Origin: DASVLX01 sp035552275 | GTDB lineage: Bacteria; Actinomycetota; Actinomycetes; Mycobacteriales; Pseudonocardiaceae | Reading direction: 5' to 3' | DNA length: 7,723 nucleotides | Assembly (NCBI GenBank): GCA_035552275.1 | Contig: DASZLR010000090.1 | Coordinates: forward strand, 1-7,723 | Shown: positions 1-5,441 of the stretch, in pieces | How the letters are laid out: each line of letters starts with the position of its first letter | Numbering within the stretch: the first letter of the stretch is position 1 | Translations under genes and position numbers: made by a program | Notes under the pieces: generated by a model | The model's input: the letters and a program-made list of their open reading frames with translations, nothing else | What the model was told of the DNA's origin: nothing | Database searches by the model: none

Positions 1-21
1 ACCAGCTAGGAACTGCTGGCC

Positions 22-294
22 ATGCTCGCCGCCGTCGGCCAGGCCCAGCGGCTGCGGATCCTGGCGGAGTTGGCCACCGGCCGGGTGCACGTCAGCGAGT
101 TGGCCCGGCGGCTCGGCCTGTCCCGCCCGCTGTTGTACCTGCATCTCGAACGACTGGAGAAGGCCGGCCTGGTGATCGGTCGGCTGGAATTGTCGGCCGA
201 CGGCAAGGCGCTGAAGTACTACGACCTGGAGCCGTTCGAGCTGCACCTGACTATCGACACCATCACTCGCAGTGATGCGCTGACGAGTGCGGGC
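22..294 (+). CDS. ArsR-type winged-helix transcriptional regulator, without its own in-frame stop
   Basis: A DNA-binding repressor-type domain of about 85 residues. What is seen: an N-terminal helix (MLAAVGQAQRLRILAEL), a helix-turn-helix at residues 22-51 with recognition helix around LGLSRPLLYLHLERLEKAG, and a beta wing (GRLELSADGKALKYYDLEPF, 53-72). This is the ArsR/HTH_5 layout. The ATG at 22 is preceded by AGGA at 8-11, 10 nt away, and an in-frame TAG at 7-9 rules out a longer start. No Cys or His metal site is visible, so metal sensing is unlikely. The odd point is that the reading frame does not stop where the family normally ends (about residue 88). It stays open across the antisense of the next gene and runs in frame into the STAND gene, stopping only at 2910. 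The end given is the last codon before the opposing gene's stop and is arbitrary. A lost stop, a small indel near 262-290, or a real antisense-encoded tail are all possible. The ligand and targets are unknown. Confidence 0.7.
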
Positions 295-711
295 TCAGCG
301 GGACAGCGGCCAGCGCATCCGGACCGTGGTGCCCCGCCCGGTGGGGGTGATGGTCGCCCGGCCGGCCAGCCCCTCGATCAGCGCCAGCCCGCGCCCGCGC
401 AGTCCGGGATCGGCCGGCGGCGGCCGCCACCGGCCCTGGTCGGCCACGGTCACCGTGAGGGTGCCATCCTCGATGCTGGCGTGCAGATCAACGGTGCCAG
501 TGCCGCTGCCAGCACCGCTGCCGTCACCGTCGCCATAGGCGTGCTCGACCACGTTGGCCATCGCCTCATAGGCCGCCAGAGCCACGGCATCCACCACCTC
601 GGTGGGCAATCCGGCTTCCCGGGCCCAGTCCTGAATCTCCAGGCGCAAGGTGGTCACCTGATCGGCGGACGCCGGCCGGCGACAGTCGAAAACACGCACC
701 ACGGGCGACAT
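295..711 (-). CDS. RsbW-like anti-sigma factor / serine kinase (HATPase_c_2 domain)
   Basis: A 138-residue cytoplasmic single-domain GHKL ATPase of the SpoIIAB/RsbW family. Such proteins bind a sigma factor or phosphorylate an anti-anti-sigma (STAS) partner. Visible motifs are the N box with the Mg-binding Asn in EAMANVVEHAY (about 49-59), the G1 box DQG (91-93), a Gly-rich G2 stretch GLRGRGLALIEGL (103-115), and the closing strand GTTVRMRW. Length is typical. The start is the second of two adjacent ATGs (714 and 711), because GAGGT at 717-721 lies 5 nt from 711 and only 2 nt from 714. An ORF extension to 807 would run into the divergent promoter region and carries no family sequence. A low-complexity Gly/Asp/Ser/Thr loop (residues about 60-74) follows the N box. 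No sigma or STAS partner lies in the window, so this looks like an orphan member. It is tail-to-tail with the ArsR-type gene and divergent from the STAND gene. Confidence 0.87.
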   Translation of the reverse strand: MSPVVRVFDCRRPASADQVTTLRLEIQDWAREAGLPTEVVDAVALAAYEAMANVVEHAYGDGDGSGAGSGTGTVDLHASIEDGTLTVTVADQGRWRPPPADPGLRGRGLALIEGLAGRATITPTGRGTTVRMRWPLSR

Positions 712-714
712 CAT

Positions 715-825
715 GCACCTCGGTCGTCGTGCTGGAACATCGGCATTCTGCGTCAACAGTCGGGTGCGCGCGGTCACCGGTGCGGTAGCCTCGCAGAAGA
801 TCGGCACTCAGCTGGGGAGCGCGAT
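715..825. promoter_or_regulatory. Divergent promoter region between the RsbW-like and STAND genes
   Basis: This 111-bp gap must hold promoters for both flanking genes. On the plus strand TAGCCT (785-790) fits the actinobacterial TAnnnT -10 pattern 36 bp before the ATG at 826, with no recognisable -35. GGGGAG (814-819), 6 nt before that ATG, is the STAND gene's ribosome binding site. An 8-bp palindrome, CACCGGTG (775-782), lies just upstream of the candidate -10. On the minus strand TTGACG (rc of 751-756) resembles a -35, but no good -10 sits 16-18 bp further on. Assignments are by eye. Confidence 0.3.
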
Positions 826-2910
826 ATGAGTGAGGCTCGACCGGGCACGCACAACCGGTTCGACGGCGACGCGGCCACCGTCGTTCAGCTGGGCGAGGTG
901 CGTGATGGTCTGCACATTCACCACCACCACGAGCCGCCGCAGCGTCAGGTGGCGCCGGCGCGGCAGGTGCCGCCACCACCGGATCACTACACGAACAACG
1001 AGACCCAGCTGGCGAAGCTGGACGAGGCGCTGGCGCACCGTTCCGACCAGGATGGTCCCCGGATTGGCATCATCCGCGGCGAGCCGGGCAGCGGCCGGAG
1101 CACCCTGGCGGACGCCTGGCTGCACCACCATGGCGCCGACTATCCGGACGGGCAGTTCCTGGTGCGGCTGACCGGCGGCGCGGACGGCGAGCAGGTCCGC
1201 GTGGCGCTGGCCGAAATGCTCGCCGCCGTCGGATTCAACCCCGAGCAGATTCCGGCCAGCCTGGACGGCCGGTCCGCGATGTGGCGAACCTGGTCGGCCG
1301 GGCAGCGGATCGCCATGATCGTTGACGACGCGCTGACCCCGGCCCAGGTTCGCGCTGTGCTGCCGGGGGCCGGGAAATCGGTGGTGTTGGCCATCGAGGC
1401 CGGTCGGCTGGCCGGGTTGAAGGCGCGCGGCTCGGCCGAGTACGTGACCATCGACCCGCTCAGCGTCGAGTCCGCGACGCTGCTGCTCGGTCGGATGGCG
1501 GGATCGGAACACACAGCCGCCGAACCGGACGCGGTGCGCCGGCTGGTCGACCGGTGCGCCGGCTCGGCCACCGCGCTGAACGTGGTGGGCGCGCTGCTGT
1601 TCGAGGGCAAGCAGATCGCCCGGCTCGCTGACCGGCTCGCCGACGACGAGCGGGCGCTGCGTGAGCTGTCCAGGGATCGCGATCTCTCGCTGACCGTCGT
1701 GTTCGACGCCGCCTACAACCGGCTGGAACCGTTGGCGCAGCGGTGTTATCGACTGCTTGGCGCCCATCCGGGCGGCGGCGATGTCGCGCTGGGCACGCTC
1801 GCCGCAGTGCTGGGCGAGCCGGCCGACGATGTCGAACACGAGCTGGGCGGCCTGCTGCGGGCGATGCTGGTCACCGAGCCGACCGACTGCCGCTACCTGA
1901 TGTCCGGCCTGTTGTCGGTGCACGCGCGGGCGAAGGTCGGACCGGACACCGAGGACATCCGCCGGCGGACTGTCGCGTGGTATCTGGACCGGGCGCTGGC
2001 CGCGTCGCAGGCGTGGATGCCCCATCGCGGTTGGCTCCAGGCGATCTGGCCAGATCTGGTTGTGCCGCAGGGCATGGACCAGGGCGCGGCCATCCGGTGG
2101 ATGACCGCCGAGCGGGCCAATCTGCGGTCCGCGGTGGAAGCGGCGTACGCGCTGGGCGAGTTGACGTGGGTGTGCCAGTTCGCGGTCGCGCTGTGGCCGC
2201 TGCACGACCGGGGCAAGTACTCCTACGACATGGAGACGGTGAACCGGCTGGGCGCGGACGCGGCCCGGACGCTCGGTGATCACCTGGCCGAGTCGCTGAT
2301 CGAGAGCCAGCACGGATTCGCCTACCGGCAGCGCGAGGAACTCGACCGGGCCGCCGAACTGTTCGCCGCGTCGCTGGCGGCCGCCCAGCGATCCGGCTCG
2401 ACGCCCGCCGAGGCGAGCGCGATCGAAGCGTTGGGGCTGGCCAGGTTCGACCAGGGCCGGCGGGACGAGGCGGCCGAGTTGCTGCGCCGGAATCTCGCGT
2501 TCGCCGAGCTGATCGGCGTGGACCGCCGAACGGCGCTGGCCCGGTTCCATCTCGCCAAGCCGACGCCGCCGGCCGAGGCGCTGGAGTTGTTGACGCGGGC
2601 GCGCGAGCGGTTCGGCGAGGACCCGTACAACCTGGTGAAGATCGACCTGTGGCGCGGTATCAAGCTCGCCGAGGACGGTCGGCTGGCCGAGGCCGCCAGC
2701 CTGCTGGCTGATGTGTCGGCGCAGGCCGACGGGGGCGGCTGGCACCTGGAGCGCGGGCAGGCGTGCGAGGCGCTGGCCTCCGTCGCGACGCGCGGCGGCG
2801 ACCTGCGGGTGGCCCGGTCGCACCTGCGGGACGCACTGGACGTCTACCGGCTGCGCGGCTTCGCCAGCCGGGCGGTCGGGGTCGAGGACCGACTGTCCGA
2901 ACTGGACTGA
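826..2910 (+). CDS. STAND (NB-ARC-like) NTPase with C-terminal TPR repeats
   Basis: A 694-residue signal-transducing ATPase of the AfsR/NB-ARC type, the architecture used by actinobacterial regulators and some conflict/defence proteins. Domain order: a short N-terminal stretch with QLGEVRDGLHIH (21-32) and a His run (32-35); a Pro-rich linker (42-53); a P-loop GEPGSGRST (85-93); Walker B IAMIVDD (162-168); an NB-ARC-like IDPLSVESATLLL (209-221); CAGSATAL (244-251) where GLPL normally sits; a winged-helix region (about 288-375); and TPR-like helical repeats (about 430-690). The Walker A lysine is replaced by Arg91 (CGG at 1096-1098). No separate effector domain is recognisable at either end, so the output is unknown. 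The ATG at 826 is chosen for its GGGGAG site 6 nt upstream and because upstream in-frame sequence is antisense to the RsbW-like gene. It overlaps the opposing gene by 67 bp at its 3' end. Confidence 0.88.
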   Translation: MSEARPGTHNRFDGDAATVVQLGEVRDGLHIHHHHEPPQRQVAPARQVPPPPDHYTNNETQLAKLDEALAHRSDQDGPRIGIIRGEPGSGRSTLADAWLHHHGADYPDGQFLVRLTGGADGEQVRVALAEMLAAVGFNPEQIPASLDGRSAMWRTWSAGQRIAMIVDDALTPAQVRAVLPGAGKSVVLAIEAGRLAGLKARGSAEYVTIDPLSVESATLLLGRMAGSEHTAAEPDAVRRLVDRCAGSATALNVVGALLFEGKQIARLADRLADDERALRELSRDRDLSLTVVFDAAYNRLEPLAQRCYRLLGAHPGGGDVALGTLAAVLGEPADDVEHELGGLLRAMLVTEPTDCRYLMSGLLSVHARAKVGPDTEDIRRRTVAWYLDRALAASQAWMPHRGWLQAIWPDLVVPQGMDQGAAIRWMTAERANLRSAVEAAYALGELTWVCQFAVALWPLHDRGKYSYDMETVNRLGADAARTLGDHLAESLIESQHGFAYRQREELDRAAELFAASLAAAQRSGSTPAEASAIEALGLARFDQGRRDEAAELLRRNLAFAELIGVDRRTALARFHLAKPTPPAEALELLTRARERFGEDPYNLVKIDLWRGIKLAEDGRLAEAASLLADVSAQADGGGWHLERGQACEALASVATRGGDLRVARSHLRDALDVYRLRGFASRAVGVEDRLSELD

Positions 2911-4538
2911 TCGCCGGCTCGCAGCACCAGCCGTTCGGGCAACTCGTCGACGGAACCGCCGTTGGTCAGCCAGGCATGCACCACCGAGGCGAACACCGGC
3001 CCGTCGACGGACCGGGTGCGCAGCCGCAGCATCGGCCCGCCGGCGACGCCGATCAGCCAGCCGCCCGGTTCCCGTGCGGTGGCCAGCAGAGCGCCGGGCA
3101 GCGCGCCCAGGGTTTCCCGGATCCAGCGGTCGGCGTTCTCGGGATGGGTGTGCACCACGATGTCGGCCATGTTCAGCAGGCTGGTCAGCGGCCCGTCGAC
3201 GTCCACCACCAGGTGCGCGTCCTCCGGCGCCAGCGCCGTGGTCGTGCCGGCCGCGTACCGGCGCACCACCGCGCCCAACTCGTCCGGCCCGGCGTCGAGG
3301 TCCGCCGTGGCCCAGACAGCGCGCGGCGGGGTGAACCGAACGCTCGGCGCTGGCACTACCGAGACCGTTGGCGCTGGCGAAATCGGTTGCAGCTTCAGCA
3401 ATTCGTACATCGTGTCGCGCAGCCGGGCGGCGCCCTCACCGGGATACGAGGCAGTGGCGATGTCGGCGTACCGGGCCGGATCATGCTCGGTGATCGCGCG
3501 TTCGACGGCGGCCAGCGGATCGTCGGTGGGGTCCAGCCGGGGCGCCGTGCGCAGCAGTCGGGCGATCGGCGAATCCGGATCCAGGGTGTGCGCCGGCGCG
3601 GCGGCGAGCAGCACCGGGCGGCCGATGGCGGCGGCATACGCGGTGGTCGAGCCGTGGTCGCCGACCACCAGATCAGCGGCCAGCACCGCCGCGCACCAGT
3701 CCTCGCCGTTGTCCAGCACCAGCACGCCGTCCCGCCGGCAGTCATCCAGCCAGGACCGGAACTGCCAGCGGGAATGGCCGTGCACGGTGTTGGGGTGCGG
3801 GCACACCGCGATGCGATGCGAATCCACCGGCAGCGACGCGGCCAGTCGTCCGATCAGTTCCGCGTCCTCGCCATACAGCGATTCGGCGCGCCAGGTGGAG
3901 CACACCACGATCAGTCGTTGACTCGCCGCGACACCCAGCGATTGCCGGTACGACTCACGCAGCGGCGCGCTGGCCACCATCCGGTCGAGGCAGGTGTCGC
4001 CGAGAACCCGGGCGACGCGCAGGGCCGGGGGACAGGAGACGCGCAGTCGGTCGAGTTGCTCGGTATGCGAGAGCGCCAAAACAGCCGGAATAACGCGACC
4101 CCGACGCATCAGCCACGGCGCCGACAAACCGAAAACCGATCCGATTTCCGATTTCCGATTTCCGATTTCCGATTTCCGTGCTAAGTATTTATTGTATCCC
4201 ATTCCGTGCGGCAACACGATAATGGGTGCCCTGATCTTGTGCAGTGGTCCGCCGAGGCTGGCCGCGACCGCCAGGTCGGCCGGCAGCCGGAGCGCCCGCT
4301 TCCATGGCAGCACCAGCACCTCCCGCGAGGTCAGGTACTCGACGGTGCCGTCGGTGAAGGCGCTGGAGCCGATGCAGCTGAACACGACCTGGACCCGCCG
4401 GTCGGTGGCGATCAGTGGCAGTACGTCGAAAAGGCGGGTCGCGGCGGTGACGTTGTGCACCACGGCGAGCACGGTGCGCTCGACCGATGAGGTGCGCCAT
4501 TCGGGTAGCAGCGCAGTCGGCGCCCACCTGCGTCGCAT
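2844..4538 (-). CDS. GT-B-like protein (CDP-glycerol glycerophosphotransferase-like), interrupted by a heptamer-repeat insert
   Basis: A 564-residue soluble protein with no signal peptide. Residues 22-190 look like an alternating alpha/beta N-terminal half containing PHGMGYNKYL (110-119). Residues 200-380 form a second half with VCPHPNTVHG (245-254) and DHGSTTAYAAAIGRPVLL (294-311). These resemble the HP... and SDxSS... donor-site motifs of TagB/TagF-type glycerophosphotransferases and related GT-B enzymes. A Pro/Val-rich linker (about 385-405) leads to a C-terminal alpha/beta domain (about 405-545) that I do not recognise. The transferase role is inferred; donor and acceptor are unknown. The ATG at 4538 has GGGGG (4546-4550) 7 nt upstream. 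Residues 120-134 are encoded by tandem 7-bp repeats giving KSEIGNR-type peptide repeats, and Leu119 is a TTA codon. The surrounding 4130-4225 is far more AT-rich than the rest. The last 22 residues overlap the STAND gene. Confidence 0.75.
   Translation of the reverse strand: MRRRWAPTALLPEWRTSSVERTVLAVVHNVTAATRLFDVLPLIATDRRVQVVFSCIGSSAFTDGTVEYLTSREVLVLPWKRALRLPADLAVAASLGGPLHKIRAPIIVLPHGMGYNKYLARKSEIGNRKSEIGSVFGLSAPWLMRRGRVIPAVLALSHTEQLDRLRVSCPPALRVARVLGDTCLDRMVASAPLRESYRQSLGVAASQRLIVVCSTWRAESLYGEDAELIGRLAASLPVDSHRIAVCPHPNTVHGHSRWQFRSWLDDCRRDGVLVLDNGEDWCAAVLAADLVVGDHGSTTAYAAAIGRPVLLAAAPAHTLDPDSPIARLLRTAPRLDPTDDPLAAVERAITEHDPARYADIATASYPGEGAARLRDTMYELLKLQPISPAPTVSVVPAPSVRFTPPRAVWATADLDAGPDELGAVVRRYAAGTTTALAPEDAHLVVDVDGPLTSLLNMADIVVHTHPENADRWIRETLGALPGALLATAREPGGWLIGVAGGPMLRLRTRSVDGPVFASVVHAWLTNGGSVDELPERLVLRAGDQSSSDSRSSTPTARLAKPRSR
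4141..4178 (+). repeat. Tandem heptamer array (CCGATTT), five units plus a partial
   Basis: There are five perfect copies of CCGATTT (4141-4175) followed by CCG (4176-4178). Just upstream, CCGAAAA (4129-4135) and CCGAT (4136-4140) look like degenerate units. The array lies inside the minus-strand GT-B-like gene, where three units (21 nt) encode the repeating heptapeptide K-S-E-I-G-N-R. Seven is not a multiple of three, so any single-unit change shifts the frame. It is embedded in the most AT-rich patch of the window (about 4130-4225). Confidence 0.95.
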
Positions 4539-4598
4539 TCACCGGCCCCCGTCGTGATCCATCCTCGTCGCCGCGTTTGCCAAGGTAGCAGGCGGTAT

Positions 4599-4613
4599 GC
4601 GTCGCGCCGACGC
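4599..4613. repeat. 6-bp inverted repeat GCGTCG-N3-CGACGC
   Basis: GCGTCG (4599-4604) and CGACGC (4608-4613) are perfect inverted arms around CGC. The dyad lies in the 174-bp divergent region between the GT-B-like gene and the LAYTG protein gene. If the GT-B-like gene is transcribed from the candidate promoter at 4625-4648, this dyad sits near its transcription start. It could be an operator half-site pair or a small leader hairpin; there is no other evidence of function. Confidence 0.35.
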
Positions 4614-4621
4614 GATGGCTC

Positions 4622-4648
4622 GCTAACGAACGGCTAACAAAACGTTCC
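4622..4648 (-). promoter_or_regulatory. Candidate ECF-type promoter overlapping an 11-bp-spaced direct repeat
   Basis: Read on the minus strand, GGAAC (4648-4644) is followed after 15 nt by CGTT (4628-4625). This matches the general ECF-sigma pattern of a GGAAC -35 and CGTC/CGTT -10, about 85 bp upstream of the GT-B-like ATG. The plus strand carries GCTAAC at 4622-4627 and again at 4633-4638, exactly 11 bp apart. That is one helical turn, the spacing used by SARP- and PhoP-type activators. Both readings are pattern matches by eye. Confidence 0.35.
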
Positions 4649-4659
4649 TCAGTGGACCC

Positions 4660-4684
4660 GAAGGTGCAGGATACGTGCACCTTC
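4660..4684. promoter_or_regulatory. Perfect 9-bp dyad upstream of the LAYTG surface protein gene
   Basis: GAAGGTGCA (4660-4668) and TGCACCTTC (4676-4684) are perfect inverted arms separated by 7 nt. The right arm ends 28 bp before the ATG at 4713 and 18 bp before its GGAG ribosome binding site (4703-4706). The symmetry suits a dimeric repressor operator, or a leader hairpin if transcribed. No T-run follows on either strand, so it is not a typical intrinsic terminator. Confidence 0.5.
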
Positions 4685-4712
4685 CCGTCCCCGCACCCGT
4701 TCGGAGTCCACC

Positions 4713-5441
4713 ATGTTGGGTTCGTCCCTGTCCAGATCCGGCCGGCTGATCGGCGTTCTGCTGGCCGCCGGGAGCCTGTCGCTCGCCTTCGTCGGCACGG
4801 CCAACGCCGCGCCCACCGGCGCGCCGGTCTCGGACGACCCCAGGGCGACCGCCTACGCCGGCAACGTCACCACCTGCGCCGAGGCCAAGCTGCCCGGCGA
4901 GGACATCACCTCCGAGCTGACCGCGACCATCACGACGAGCACCTACATCACCGTCACCGCCACCGCTCCGGGCACCACGGTGTCCGGGATCGTGGTCAAA
5001 GGGGGACCGGCCTACAACATCTACCTGCCGGCCCAACTCGGCATGGTGCCGTGGAAGAACCTGCACTCGCCGCTGAATCCCGGTAAGCAGGTGCCGGTGA
5101 TCAGCCACTGGTTCGCCTGCGGCACCACGACGACTCAGACCAGCTCCACCTCGCCGTCCCCGTCGACTCCCACATCGCCGACGTCGGCGACGACGGGCGC
5201 GACGACGACCTCTCTGGCGGCGGGTGTCCCCGGCGGCGCGACCACCACGGTGACCACCACGCCGACCAGCACGCCGACCACGACCCCGGTGGCGGCCGCG
5301 ACCAACAAGGGCACCGGAAACCTGGCGTACACCGGGTTCAGCGGTGGTTGGCTGATCTGGCTGGCGGCCGCGCTGCTGCTGGGCGGTGGCGCGGTGCTCG
5401 CGACGCCGAAGCTGCGCGCGGCGATCAACCGGCGTCGATAG
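4713..5441 (+). CDS. Secreted Thr-rich surface protein with LAYTG (class E sortase) anchor
   Basis: A 242-residue wall-anchored exoprotein. A Sec signal peptide occupies residues 1-32 (positive start, hydrophobic core GVLLAAGSLSLAFVG, likely cleavage after ANA). A compact extracellular domain (about 33-137) contains two cysteines, C55 and C136, probably one disulfide. A Thr/Ser/Pro-rich stalk follows (137-200), then the sorting signal: LAYTG (204-208), a membrane segment (about 212-231) and a basic tail ending RRR. LAxTG is the motif recognised by actinobacterial class E sortases; no sortase gene is in the window. The ATG at 4713 is set by GGAG at 4703-4706, 6 nt upstream, and by the signal peptide beginning there. 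The function of the extracellular domain is not recognised. The 3' end overlaps the convergent exporter gene by 17 bp, and a strong hairpin follows 13 bp after the stop. Confidence 0.9.
   Translation: MLGSSLSRSGRLIGVLLAAGSLSLAFVGTANAAPTGAPVSDDPRATAYAGNVTTCAEAKLPGEDITSELTATITTSTYITVTATAPGTTVSGIVVKGGPAYNIYLPAQLGMVPWKNLHSPLNPGKQVPVISHWFACGTTTTQTSSTSPSPSTPTSPTSATTGATTTSLAAGVPGGATTTVTTTPTSTPTTTPVAAATNKGTGNLAYTGFSGGWLIWLAAALLLGGGAVLATPKLRAAINRRR
5401..5437 (-). terminator. Possible hairpin terminator for the MFS gene, inside the surface-protein 3' end
   Basis: CGACGCCG (5401-5408) and CGGCGTCG (5430-5437) are perfect 8-bp arms around a 21-nt loop. On the minus transcript the hairpin straddles the MFS stop codon (5425-5427). 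The long loop and lack of a U-tract make terminator function uncertain, and the arms may simply reflect Arg/Pro codons. Confidence 0.25.

Noticed and set aside
1..21. CCAGC (2-6)/GCTGG (15-19) hairpin holding the AGGA ribosome binding site of the ArsR-type gene in its loop
   Set aside because: A 5-bp stem at the window edge with unknown upstream sequence; not enough to claim regulation.
712..807. Longer start at 807 for the RsbW-like gene
   Set aside because: The extra 32 residues are not family-like, occupy the divergent promoter region, and lack a good ribosome binding site, whereas 711 has GAGGT at 5 nt.
808..2823. 671-residue minus-strand ORF opposite the STAND gene
   Set aside because: Arg/Gln/Pro/Gly-rich translation without domains; an antisense shadow of a GC-rich gene with clear NB-ARC and TPR features.
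22..2910. Single 962-residue ArsR-STAND fusion protein
   Set aside because: Residues encoded by about 295-711 are the antisense of a well-formed RsbW-like gene and resemble no domain. ATG 826 has its own ribosome binding site, so two genes are more likely than one fusion.
2915..2933. Terminator after the STAND gene (CGGCT...AGCCG)
   Set aside because: Only a 5-bp stem with a 9-nt loop and no T-run; too weak to call.
4129..4178. CRISPR array or iteron-type origin
   Set aside because: The units are 7 bp and directly abutting with no spacers, and the array lies inside an open gene with no Rep or Cas gene nearby.
2763..4184. 473-residue plus-strand ORF opposite the GT-B-like gene
   Set aside because: Low-complexity, motif-free translation; the minus-strand frame has coherent alpha/beta motifs. 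Its SDFRFP repeats are only the heptamer array read on the other strand.
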